Positions 21,263 through 33,378 of a stretch of DNA of 64,000 nt are shown in pieces; within the stretch, counting starts at the first letter, position 1; each line of letters starts with the position of its first letter. The DNA lies in NCBI RefSeq assembly GCF_963259705.1, contig NC_081847.1, positions 93,014,389 through 93,078,388 of the forward strand. The letters run 5' to 3'. Position numbers and translations under genes: made by a program. The notes below the pieces were generated by a model. The model worked only from the letters and a program-made list of their open reading frames with translations. It was not told the DNA's origin and made no database searches. Source of the stretch: Myotis daubentonii (taxonomy: Eukaryota; Chordata; Mammalia; Chiroptera; Vespertilionidae).

Positions 21263-23586
21263 GACTGGGCTGCTCTAGCTCTTATCCAGTTAGAGAAATT
21301 CGCCTTTGCAAGGCCCAGCTGCAAGCTGCACCAGGTTGGGATTGGAGCTCATTAGAGAAGTCAGAACTCTCGATAGCTATTTGCAGTCTCTGCTTAGAGA
21401 TGGTCATTGGCATGATGAGAGCTAATATATCCTCCAATAGCCTGTACAAGATCTAGATAAAAGTGTCTCCCTGGTGCACGTGGGATGTGGCCCCTCACTG
21501 GAGTGAATAGCTCAGAATAGAAAAACAAAGGCTTCCCTTTAGCTCACACATGAAGCCTGCAACCTGTACAGAGACACGTGACAAACTAGATATCTGCCAC
21601 CTGCTGTGTGCACACTCAGGAGGAACTATCTACCCCACGCGGCGTGTCCTCTGCCTCAGGCACGTGCTTCGCTCTCCCGGGACACCTGCTTGCTCTTATT
21701 TATGGCTGGAGCATCCATTAGTCAAGTCCACGCTGAGCTCCCTCAAGCACTCTCTCCCCAGAGTCCCCGGGAGCATCCCTGTAGAAAAGCCAGCTGAGAT
21801 GTGTGCGGCCAGTGATCACATACTAAGGACACTTGTGCGTTGCTACTGTGCCCACCTGCTCCCCTCCTGCCCTTGTGCACTGGGACTTAGGAACGACTCT
21901 GGGGTGTTGCTTATGTTTTGAAAACAGCACTTCCCCCACCCCACCCCGATTTGAGTAGGTAGCTTTAGTTAGAAACACAGTTTAATCACAGGATACCAGA
22001 AAAGGGAATAATTGGTATACTTTTTTTTTTCTTTCCCACTTGGAAATGAAAGTAAAAAAGGAGGAAAGTTAGTTGTGAATATTATTTCATTTCCTTGGGA
22101 AGACACAAGCCATCAAAATTCCATCACGTGCTTTCTTTGGTGAAAATGTCGCAGGCATATTTTTAGTAATTTCTTCAGGAATTATAAAGAAGAAGTTTTC
22201 TATTTTAATATATCTAGGGGACAGAGATCTGGATAAGAATCCACCGGGGAATTTACAAAGACTCTGTCGCTGCACAAAAGAGGCAGGAGGGACCCCTGAG
22301 CTCCCTGGCTCCACTAAGAGGGCCACTTTCCTGGCCCCTCTGTCTCTCTGTCATCATTTGCAAGAGTCAAGACAAGGCTGCAGAACTGTGAGCTACAGTC
22401 TACCTCCCTCCCTTGCAGCCTGTGCAGCACTCGCCATGAGTGTAATTCCCTGGTCATGTCTCCCATGTCCATCAATCACCACGAGAAAGTCAGCACCCTA
22501 CGTCATCCCCCTGTTCCCCAATGCAATCCCCTCAGCCCCCCCCGCCCCCCCCCCGCACAGCCTCTCCCTTTCACCACCGATGACCATATTGTATGTATTC
22601 ACATTAGAGTGTCAGGCAGAACTCTCTGTCCATTGTGTTCACTGTCTCCCAGTATGCTGGAGAAGTGACAGGCACACTCTAGATATTCCGTGAATATGTG
22701 TTGGCTGAACGAATGAAAACAAAACCAACAAACTGAGCAAAAAAGCACTTGAACTTGACAGGGGCTTGGCTGTCCATGTGGCCCGCTGGTGGACTCCCGG
22801 ACGGTGAGCCTGAGCTGTTTGGGGGATCCCATTCAGGAGCTGGCATCAGGAGGGCAGCAGTAGAAGAGGATTCACTGGGCGGTCTCTGAACGCAGAAAGA
22901 AATTTCTTTCCTATCACGTGTGATCATCTTACTGGTTTACCACAGGCAGAACATTGCTCAAAAAAATAAAAATAGTGTGAAAGCCCTTGAATAGAAGTTG
23001 CTGTCCACAAGGTGATTTTCCCACATGAAGGCAGAATTACCAAGTGCTTTTTAGGCCAACATTGGGGCTTATGGAAGCTGAAGTAGTTTAAACAAAGTGC
23101 CAAAGTGGTAGAAGCCCCCAACATATAGTTGGTGCTCAGCAGATGTTGTAGGGTGAGCAGAGGTGCTCACACCTGGGCAACATGATGAGCCAGGCAAAGG
23201 CTACTTTCTAGTTGACTTTGTGGCATTGCCTCTTTCCCGCCTGGCCTCCTCCATGCTCTCGCCCGCAGCTCGACCCATCCTGAAAGGGCCTGTTGCTGAC
23301 AACCTAACCTCTGCCTTCCCTCTGTCCCTCCCAAATATAATCACGTGACTTTAAGGTTCTGTTCTGCAGACCATGCTCTCTCTGTGAAAGTTAGTGGCAG
23401 TGGTTTAAGCAGACAGAAGAATTCATACAAATGCCTTGCCGAATAGACCATAGTGGCCCAGAGCTGCCATACCTAATATGTTACAATCATCAGGTTTTTT
23501 ACAGACCCCTAAGAAATGGTGCTGGTTTTGAAAATGGCAGGCAGTGTGACAAGACAGTGATGGAGGTATGTGAGAGTTCCTGGAAT
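21263..23586. other. Intergenic, no gene seen
   Basis: Unique-looking DNA. A 123-codon frame (21550-21921) and a 111-codon frame (22358-22693) have no recognised domains. A C-run lies at about 22538-22555. Bases 22640-22720 (ending GTGTTGGCTGAACGAATG) resemble an L2 3' end. Confidence 0.35.
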
Positions 23587-23587
23587 C

Positions 23588-23787
23588 TATATAGATTTCA
23601 GAGAGGAAGGAAGAGGGAGTGAGAGAGAGAAACATCAATGATGAGAGAGAATCACTGATGGGCTGCCTCCTGCACGCTCCCTACTAGGGGTTGAGCCCAC
23701 AACCTGGGCTTGTGCCCTGACTGGGAATTGAACCATGACCTCCTGATTCATAGGTCGATGCTCAACCACTGAACACGCGGGCTGGGC
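23588..23787 (-). mobile_element. Ves SINE
   Basis: Antisense Ves from TTTCAGAGAGGAAGGAAGAG to the head ending GAACACGCGGGCTGGGC. No clear target duplication was found. Confidence 0.9.
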
Positions 23788-25856
23788 GTGGACTTTTTAA
23801 GTGAAGAAATTAAACCCAACAGAAAGAGGTGAGGGTGTGTTTCGATTCTGAGGCCACTTGTTTCTAAAAGTGGGGCACACAATCCTTCCATTCCCAGGAA
23901 GAAATTTGAGCAGGACTGCGGGGCATCCAGGTCAGCACGTTAGCACAGTGTGATTGTCATATATTCTTTTGTGACACGTGAGATTGCAGGTGTTACTGTC
24001 AGATACCCTCACATTCCTGCACATCAGGAATAAATTGAGCATGTGTTGGGCTATCTAAGATAAATGGTTTGTGATTTTCCTGTTGCTGAAACAATCAATG
24101 CCCAGAATACACCCTCTGATAGATGGCCAGCTGGAGATGTCAGTTTAGATCTCATTTTCCATAGTTTTTATTATGCGGAGATGGTAGAGTCAATATCAAC
24201 TTTCAGAGGCGTTCCATGGATTCACGATGCCCCTGGAGCATGAAGAAAACTTGGCACAAAAATTACATATCGGATCACTTGGGTTACACCCACCTCTGTG
24301 CAGTAGAAGGATGAAGACGTGGAAATACATTGTGTGTCATGTAACTGCAGAGTAAACCAGGAAAGGTTGCCATCAAAATGTGTTTCACTGCTGTTTCGAC
24401 TTATAATTTCTCCAAATGCTTTACCATGTTTTAAATACAAAGAGTAGCTCAAATGTCAACATTTCCTAGGGAACAATTATGGTTCAAAAATGGAAAGTCA
24501 GGGAAAGCTTGTGGGCAGGGTGGAGAGAGGGTGGAGAGAAAATGAAAGAATAAGCCGTTTTGACTAACTTTTAAGTGGTCAGTACAATCTCTTATGTCCT
24601 TTGACTCTTCACAATAGGGTCACGAGAGAGGTGTGGTCAGAACCCAGGAGTTTGATTAGAGGCCTGGATGTCCTACACCACGTTCAGGAAGTGATCGTGT
24701 CCCGTGAGCTGCTGACCTCCCTGACTTTTGCTCTTTCTCCTTCTCAGTCAGCTCCTTCCACGATGGTTTCTGAGAATATAACTGGGTCCAGAGAACTTAG
24801 AATTTCCTCTGTTCAAAGAAAAATACCTGTCAAAAAAGTAACCATATCTTTAAATTGTTCTAAAAGATTTTTAGCAGGAAGGGACTCTGTTCATCCAGAA
24901 ATCCTTGTAAGAGCTATAAAAATTAAGATCTGAGTGTCAGCAGTTCCCCAGACTCCTAGCATTTGCACGAAACACCTGCCACACAGCTGTAGCTGCAAGT
25001 TACAGCGAAAAGTCCCTTTGACTTAATTAAGAAGACGTCTGCCATCCGCAAGATCCTGGGACTGTGGGTGAAGCAGGTGATGGGAGTTGGTACACAGATA
25101 TTACGAAATTCATGCTTTTGCAGTTACACATAAGGAATGAAGGTCTCTAACAGGCATTTAATATGGTTTTAGCTGCTATTTCCCAAATTTTGTCTACTTT
25201 GGTGGGAAACAAACATTCAAGATGGAATTGGCACTTTGTTGAATGATCCTCGCCTGTTGTACTGACGACATTGCTGTGCAAAAGCAAGTGATACTACCAT
25301 CCATATTCAATGTAACCTGATTATTTGTTATTTGAATTGAGGGTATTTGTTTTCAACGTTGGGTCTAAATCAGTGATTTTTGGGTCTCTTCCTGGAATTC
25401 TAATTTGGTTATTATTTTTAAAAAATCATTCCAGGTGATTCTGATGTGAAGTCAAAGTCCGAGGAAGAGTAGGAGGACGAAGTAATGTGTTAAGAGCTAA
25501 AGCAAAATCAGGACGAAGGCAGCTGAGAAAGGAAGCCAGGCTGTCTGAAGCTGGGACACCTCCCAGGAAGGGTAACATCTGAACAAGAAAAGAGAAATTG
25601 CCAAGGAGAACAGCACGAGCAGCCCTGGGAAAGAACACACCATGGATACTTACAAGGAACTGAGAAGGCTAATCTTACTGACCTTGGAGAGTAGAAGGAA
25701 ATACTATAGAAAAGGGATGGTACATTTCACTGTGCCCCAAACATAATAGTTGCTCAATAAATATTTAGTGAATGAATATATAGGTGGATCCGATTATGGA
25801 GGGACTTAAGAGCCAAACAAAATAATTTGCACTTTTTGTCACTGTATTTCCAGTGG
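23788..25856. other. Intergenic with two old repeat fragments
   Basis: Bases about 25372-25450 (ending TTCCAGGTGATTCTGATGTG) resemble MER5-type hAT ends. Bases about 25725-25780 (GTTGCTCAATAAATATTTAG) resemble an L2 3' end. A 110-codon frame at 24601-24933 is not recognised. Confidence 0.4.
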
Positions 25857-26542
25857 CTAGCATATAATAAAAGGCTAATATGCAAATAGACCGAACTGCA
25901 GAACAACAAAACAACCGAACAACTGGTCGCTATGATGTGCACTGCCCACCAGGAGGTGCGTGCGGAACATGGCGGGCATTGGCAGCGGGCAGCAGAGCGC
26001 GGAACATGGCAGGTGTCAGCCGCGGCAGAATGGTGGAACAGGGAGCAGGGCCGCCATATTAAGGCGGGACGCTGGTTGCTGTCATCAGGGCGAGCTCCTG
26101 GTGGTTACTGAAAATTCTTTGCTCGTGCGCGCCATGGTCCCACCCGCCAGTCGCACCTGTTGCCGGTGCCTGGCGCCAGTCGCGATCGCTCAGCGATGTC
26201 AGTGGGTACAAGCAGCGGCTGCCAGCCCCGATAGCCCCTGATGGCTTCTCTACCTCCCCCTGCTCCTAAGGGGCAATTTTGGCAGCAGCTGCTTGCACCT
26301 GCTGAAGGCGCCAGCCCTGCTCGCCCCAGCTGCTGGCGTAGGCCCCAATAGCTCTATGCTGTCAGCATGTAGGAGCAGCCTAGGTGGGAGCAGAGCTGCT
26401 GGCTGACTGGGGACCGGAGGCTGAGGCAGGAGGGGCTGGGCAGGGGTGGGGAGGATGGGCCTAGACCCGCCCCTGTGCCCACCTCAGCCTCGCGGCCCAC
26501 AGTCCCTTTCAAGGTGCACAAATCCATGCACTGGGCCCCTAG
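25857..26542 (+). mobile_element. Non-autonomous Helitron with GC-rich interior, about 690 bp
   Basis: Starts near TATAATAAAAGGCTAATATGC (first bases mutated) and ends CATGCACTGGGCCCCTAG. The 3' hairpin arms are GTGCACAAATCCATGCAC. The interior is longer and more GC/CpG-rich than in the other copies, including CGCCATATTAAGG-like and GCGCGCCATGG-like segments. Helitrons in vesper bats are known to pick up host gene pieces; whether this one has is not shown. Confidence 0.85.
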
Positions 26543-26894
26543 TATTAGAATATTGGTTTACATGTTGCATCACCAAGGAATTGTTCGTGCACAAAGTATG
26601 TACTAATGAAATGGTTGATATTATTTTTCAAATTATGATTACCTTTAATTGAGCACCTTTAGTTTTCAGTAGGCAAAATTCAATTAGTTGTTTATAATGT
26701 AAGACAATGTCTATTTTCGTCTGATAAAACAGTATAGAGAAACTACATTTTTAAAAAAATTCTGTAGTGTTCCCAGGAGGAATTTTATAGAAACAGTATT
26801 TTATTGCCAGCTAGAGAATTAGAGTTCCCACAGTAAACTCCTCCTGTGGAACAGGGAAACAATACAGCTGTTCATTTTAGAATTCAATTAAGAA

Positions 26895-27400
26895 TACGAT
26901 GGACCAGACACACTCATCTACTTGAACAAAACTTTAAAAAGTTGCTGCCCTGACAGGGTTTTACGTTCTAATTGGGACGCAGGAAATAAGCAAAAATGGA
27001 TAGTAGGTAAGAATATGGTGAACTGTACAAAGACAAGTGCACACAAGGGTAGTAGGAAGCACAGGGGATCTGAAATTCTCCTTTCAAGAACCGTGGCCAA
27101 GAAATGTGTTGCTGAGAAGAGAACATTTGAGCTAAGACCTGAAAAAAGTGATAACCCAAGCCATGGAGATGGGGGTGTCTGGGGGAAGCTCAGGTGGGGC
27201 CCAGGGAAGGACAGGTGAAGGCCTGAGGTGACACTGTGCTTGTGGCTTTCTGGGAGCAGCAGGGACACCAGTGTCTGTGGAGTAAATGAGAAGAGAGTGG
27301 CAGGAGATGTGCTCAGAGAAGTTCATGTAGGACCTCCTAGGTTGTAAGGAGGACGATGGCTTTTGTGTTGAGTGACATGGAGGCCCCTGAGGGTTTCGAA
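26895..27400. repeat. Old interspersed repeat (L2/MER-like, tentative)
   Basis: Phrases such as ACATTTGAGCTAAGACCTGA, TCTGGGGGAAGCTCAGG and GTAGGACCTCCTAGGTTGTA match the order of a common mammal-wide repeat. The 98- and 116-codon frames inside are chance. Confidence 0.45.
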
Positions 27401-29734
27401 CAGGCTATGGTCCTGATTTGGTCATGTTCCTAGCAGCCACAGACCTCTCATGTCGCTGTCCATGACTTTATTGATGACAACGTATTGGTGCCTCCTGGGT
27501 TCTAATAGTATTTCTTTCCATTGGATTACCCCACTTCCTTTATTTTTGATAAAAATGGTATAGTTTTCCTTCTCCTGCCCTTGGGCTACAGATGTCTTCA
27601 AGGTACCTTATTCATATTTATGTGTCCAGTGACAGCCAATGCAAAATCTAGATATAGTAGACATTCACCAAGTATTTGCTGTCATTCTATAACTTTTCAC
27701 CTTTGTCTGAGGTGAATCTGGTAATGTAATGTCTCATAAGTGCAGAACTGGTGATATTACTGTGATTCCCATGACTGAATACAATCTCTGCATTTTTTTA
27801 TTTGAAAAAAAATGCCTGTATTAATATTTGATTTTTAAAGCGTCAAATTGACGTGCCATTCCATTGATGGCCGGAAACACGTGGTTAACCATGTTGCTGT
27901 CTGGGTTTCATGGACAGACATTTGGAATAACCTATCGATTCCTTTGTAATCCACTGTGTGAACTGTAATGCGGGAGTTAGTTTTATGATTAGGATTTGAA
28001 GGCATCGAAAGGCCCCACTTACCCTAAAATATTTCCACTGTAAAGATTTCTGACTCCATACCCCTACCCAGGTTGTCATATTTATCTATAATCTAACTAC
28101 CTAAGTATCCATCTATATGTCATCTATCATCTATCTATCTACCAATGAGCGGGCTTCTAACTCTGCAGACTGTGAATAACACGGTGAGCGTCCTTTCTCT
28201 GCATGAGCGTCTCCCGGATAAAGGGACTCAATCCGCTTTGGTAATTTGGAATAACAATACTCTGCCCAGGGGCTGGCTCTTCCGATTTGAAAGGACATTT
28301 CTTAACCTCTCTGGCCATGACATTTCTTTTCCATAAATGGCGCTGGCTGTGCCTCCCTATTCTTTCAGCAGCGGGAGACCATTATCCTGTGAGAATGTTC
28401 TCTCCCCTTTGACATTCTCTCTTAATTATTGCCCTCTTTTCACTAGGCAAGGCCCTTAGGAATTTCCCCGTAGTCTCGCCCTCCATTTCCTCCCTGACTT
28501 GGACTGCCACGGAGCGGATTGGGGGATTAACCCCGCAAGTCCAGCCTCATGAATCCTGGAGACAGTTGGCTCCGAATTCCAGGCATCCTTTCAGGGGGGC
28601 CGAGCCGCTGGAACAAGGCACAGGCTAGTGCCTGGGAACCAAGCTTTGCCTGGAGGCCTTCGAGGGAAAGACAATAGGAATCTCAAGGCGGAGGAGGAGG
28701 GGGCGGGAGCGTTCCTTTCTCCCACATGCTGGTCTCTCAAGACCTGCCCTTTATTTATTTCTACTGAAGAAAAGATGCCCTCCCTCCCACTCACAAAGAT
28801 AGCCCTCTCTCTGCGAATCCCATCTGCGCCATTGTGCGGAGAGGCTGTAGCCAGATGGAAACAATGGCTGCGAAAGGCGGAGAACTCCCTGATGCATCCT
28901 AATGGCTGTCTGTGAACTTCAAAGCCGACCGTGTAAATTCTAACCCTTAAGCCAGCAATCCAAAACCCAAGTGTGGGCTGGAGCCGCTAACATGTAGTTG
29001 TCTAACATTTGCTGTTGTGAGATGACAAGACAGGGGGCATTTTTCATACAAATACATGTGCACACACACACATTTTAAAAACAACACGTTAGGATGCACA
29101 TTCGTGTGCGACTAAATGCATCTCCTATGATTAGAGAATCCACACAATTCTAGGGAAAAGCTACCATTTTCTGCAGAAGCAGAGGTGCATACAAAACCTG
29201 TTATTAACAAGCGCCCCCCACCCCCTCCCATCGGGATGCTGGCTGAAGAGATCCATGGACTTCTGTGGAATTTGTCATCCCTATTTAAGGACTGCAATTG
29301 TGACGTCATATGTGAGGGGCCTTGAGCGAGGGGTGCACATGCTTCTGGCAGTGAAAGGGTGGAGGTTGGGAACCCCCCTCTTTCTTTGAGAATAAAGGGA
29401 ACAAAGAGAAATTCCTGGAGCTTTTTCAACATAATAGAAAGGTCACCGACAATAGCCCACCTATGGACGCTGATGTGTGACATTTAAACTGAATTCCAGG
29501 GAGCCATGGGAAGCTTTAAAAAGAACGGGTTGCCGTCAAGATAATTCTGTTTCCCCGATCATTTCCGCGTGGAGAAAATTAATGTACCAGTTCCTTTCAG
29601 TTCTCAGATGTTCGTGAAAAATGCACACATTCGCTGAGAATGTGAACAGAGAATAGAATGTCTGTTACTGATATGGAAGCCACCACGTTATAAAGAATAA
29701 ATAATATCTTTTTAAATTGGCCTGTGCTGTCTAA
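27401..29734. other. Intergenic, possible conserved noncoding DNA
   Basis: Few transposons. Includes a short CTAT-type run (about 28110-28141). Segments near 28190-28450 and 28800-28900 keep CpGs and balanced composition with no long frame, as conserved enhancers often do; this impression needs alignment. A 123-codon minus frame (29112-29483) is not recognised. Confidence 0.35.
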
Positions 29735-29751
29735 CCTGGGGAAATAGTCTT

Positions 29752-29934
29752 ATTTTCTTATTTTTCATTTTCTTTTTAATTTCTATTTATTGATTTGAGA
29801 GAGAAAGAAGAAGGGGGTGGGGAGAGAGAGAATGAATTGTTTATGCATTTAGTGGTTGCTTCTGACCAGAGATTGAACCCACAGCCTTGGGGTGTTGGGT
29901 CAATGCTTTAACCACCTGAGCTGCCCGGCCAGGG
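29752..29934 (-). mobile_element. Ves-like SINE, different head type
   Basis: Antisense tRNA-derived SINE; head on the minus strand is GCCCTGGCCGGGCAGCTCAG. Target duplication CCTGGGGAAATAGTCTT (29735-29751) and CCTGGGGAAATATTCTT (29935-29951), one mismatch. The body differs from the other copies here. Confidence 0.85.
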
Positions 29935-29951
29935 CCTGGGGAAATATTCTT

Positions 29952-32912
29952 TAGGAGGTATTTTCAGTTGCTATGTTTTGGTGGAAGAAAAATTGATGTG
30001 TTTATGTAACAGGAGCTTTATGTACTTGTTGCCAAAACTACTCGTTAAAAACCCGAAGTTATTTAGAAAATTGTTCTATTTTTGTTTATGTACAAGACAC
30101 ACTCCGCTGGGCCGATGTGGTTGGAAGAGGGGAAGCGGGTGACTGCACTGCTTGTGCGGGGCTGCCCACCTAAACCGCATGCAACAGGGGGTTCTGGCTG
30201 AGTTGACACAGAAGCTCAGGGGAAAATTTTTCCCCAAAGACCTTTGCCGAGGACTTAGCAGAGACATGTGAGAGCAGACACCTGAGCCACATGAGGCGCG
30301 TGGCACAGGCCTCTGAATGCTGTAGAAATGGATGGACCTCATCTCTCGGGTTAGGCCTTTCAGCAGACACGCCCAAAGGGTAAATCCTGCCAATCATGAC
30401 CACACCACACCACACCACACCAGGCGCCGATGGCTGGTCTGGAAAGAGGCACGTGGCACCAATCTAGCCAGAAAGACCTGCACAGTGTTCTGCTGACAAA
30501 CTCCCTTGGAGAGGTCTGCAGGCTCCGGAGAAGACGCCTTTAGCAGGCAATGCGTCATGTCTAGATCCGATGTCTACATTGTGGCCACGGCGCTGTGCCC
30601 TGGAAGGTGCTCATCTGGGTGGAGGCTGAGGTCCTCCACAGCTGGCGAAGGACGGGTTCTCGGGGAGAGCGTGGAGCTGCAGAAGGAAGCAAGCAGGAAA
30701 CCGTCTACATCTGGGCATCTTGGTGGGTGAGAAAACACAGCTCTCACTTGTCCAGACAGCCAAGCGTAGGTGCTCGCAGCTGTAGGCCTCCTAACTGATG
30801 AGGTGTTTACAGATATGTCTGAAGGAGCTGGAACTTCAGGGAAAGACAGGCTGAGTGACGAGGGGGAAATAACGAGGAAGGATAAGTCCAGACTGAGCAG
30901 CAAGTCCTGGCCGCTGGATGAGACAGACCTTCTGGTCCAAGGTGAGTTGAGGTGTCATGTTCTCCTTCCCTGCTCATCCCCATCACTGATACAGCTCCCG
31001 CTGAAATGGCGGGTCCTCTGAGAAAGAGGGGCCTATGGTAACGTAATGGGATTCAAAATAACACAACAGCATAGTGCATCATATAGTGCAGTGGTAGAAT
31101 GGAACATTCTAGTCTGCTAATATGTGTTGTGGCGTGCCATAGAAAGTTCAAACATGAAGAGAGTTAGCTAATCCAGAGAGGTACCTGCCATGTGGACAAT
31201 GAGTCATGGCTAGCATATTGTATGAATTACATATTACTGTGTAACAAACCACCCCCAAATTTAATGGCTTAACATAGCAACCAGGATGACTCATGACTCT
31301 CATGCTTATACGTTTTTTTCAACATTGTGCTGAAAGATTTTGTGTATAACAGTTTTTTCAAATAGTGAAGGATTTATTAAGCATTGAATACATGTTTCTT
31401 ATTGTTGTTAAAAGTGATTCAGGGTGTCCTATTTATTCATATATTTTTTTTTAATAGGACAAGTGTTGAGAGATGGCTTTTAGAAAGAACCTTCAGTCAG
31501 TTTTATGTTTTGTATTTAATTAAATACTGCTTCAGTTCTAGGCATAGAGTTTATGAGTGTGGACTGTTATGTATGAAAATTATACGGTGGGAACACATTT
31601 GCATTAGACTACGGATTCAGATGGCCAATGGATGGATAGACGACACGTACATGGATATACGTTCATCTCTGCAAATCCCTGGGACGGTGGCAGAAGAGGG
31701 TCACCAAGCATTTAAACCTCCTTTAGGGGCTGAGATGGTCCCCAAAGAAAATTGCCTGTGTGACTAAGTAGAGCCCATACGTGAGGCCGGTTGCCCAGGT
31801 CTGAGAAAGATGAGTGGGGTGGCCCAGAGGGATGGAGAAGAAAGGCCTCCACTCTGGCAGAAGGTTCAAGAGCTGGGACTTCCAGTCTTGCTTCAGGTGG
31901 TACCAGGACATTCCATTGTGTGGGTCAATCTGCTGGCAGCCATTGGGAACACTTCCTCTGTGATGAACTCATACAGCCCCTCATCCACGTGTGACCCTAG
32001 ACCTGGGAATTGTTTGCTAGGAAGAAAGTTAAAGGACCTTTAGTGTTTTGAAATTCAAATTAAAGTCACCAATATTCCAAATATACCCAAAAGGTATGAA
32101 AAATGTCTAAGATATAAGGCACAAGAGACATCTCTTTACAATGAAACTTGCTCTTGTCTTTCTCTGTTCCCGTTTTTCTAAACTTATCCGTATTTTAAAT
32201 TAGTCTCTAACTTTTACCCCCAAAGTTGAGTCACCCTTGCTCATTCAGATGTACATTCCTCACACCTGATGTGGCCCATTTCAATCTTGCTATTAGTATA
32301 TCGGCATTTATTTTCTCTGAATGTGTTGCTTTTAGGCAATTCCACTAATTTAAAGACTGCGGAAGATTTGTTACATTACACAGATGTTTATATTTGCTGT
32401 GAGGCACTACTAGAGGAAACATTTTATTTATACCTTTCATCGTTCTTTAGTTCCATTTGCTATTTTTTATTCGACTGCTTGGGGTCTTAATTATGAAGTC
32501 CTTCTAAATGTGAATTGTGCAGCATTAGGCATTATTCCATTTTCGCGCTCTCTTACTCTCCTCAAGGAAATAATTCACACTGGATTGCATTCTAGGATAT
32601 TAAATTATAAAAGGTTTCTGAGGGTTCACACTTCCTCTTTTTCTTATTATCTTTGACATGAGTCCCCTGTAACGGAATAAATGTAGTCTGAAAAGGTAAG
32701 AGAAATTATAGGTTCACAGTCCCTTAATTGCCTACCAAATCCAACAAGTGCTGAAAATTGGCAAATTTTTCGTAATTCATCTGGCAGCATCCTGACCTGT
32801 TCTGAGCTCATTCAGTGGGAAAAGCAAACCTGAGATGACACGAGGCTATTTCTGATCTTGTTATTCCTCTCACTGAGTATAAATACTTAGGTTTCATTGA
32901 GGAAACATTATG
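29952..32912. other. Intergenic, no secure gene
   Basis: Unique-looking DNA. CACAC pentamer run at about 30398-30421. Bases 31225-31310 (ACTGTGTAACAAACCACCCC) are a piece of the same old repeat as at 2395. A 127-codon frame (31384-31767) and others are not recognised. Confidence 0.35.
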
Positions 32913-32918
32913 ATGTTT

Positions 32919-33354
32919 TGTCAGGGCCAGCCTGACAGGTTGAGCCGGGCTGAGGTAGGGAGGTGGGAAATGAGAAAAGAAAGAAAGACAGGAAAGCGGG
33001 GTCGGGAGGACTCCAGTTCTTGAGGAACTGAAACAACTTTATTAGCCACACAATCCTATTTATACACAACACACTGAATAGGAGGTCTGTCAAGACGAAT
33101 GTATTCTTTGTTCCTCTTAATCTCTAAGGGAGGGACAGAACAGAAGGATGAGTTCTCAGTACAGCAAATCTCAGTAAATAGTTACAGACTTCTTGGTAAG
33201 CTATGAAAGGCTGTTCTCATTCTACAAAGGTTGCTCTCATTCTACTGATAACCGCCATCCAAGCAAGTCTGGGAAAACTGTGTGGGTAAGGGTCCCAGCC
33301 TTGCTAGCCCCTTCAGGTGCAAGGACCATGTCAACTTACATCTGGCCCCCAACA
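32919..33354 (-). repeat. 3' LTR of the endogenous retrovirus
   Basis: On the minus strand it begins TGTTGGGGGCC and ends GGCCCTGACA (TG...CA). It contains the TATA box TATAAATAGG and, shortly after, AATAAA, so U3, R and U5 can be placed. About 97-98% identical to the right copy. Confidence 0.93.
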
Positions 33355-33378
33355 GATCCCTCTTCTTTGTTTTTTAGG
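33355..33378 (-). promoter_or_regulatory. Polypurine tract next to the 3' LTR
   Basis: On the minus strand, AAAAAACAAAGAAGAGGGA is followed closely by the LTR start. This is where plus-strand DNA synthesis would begin. Confidence 0.75.
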
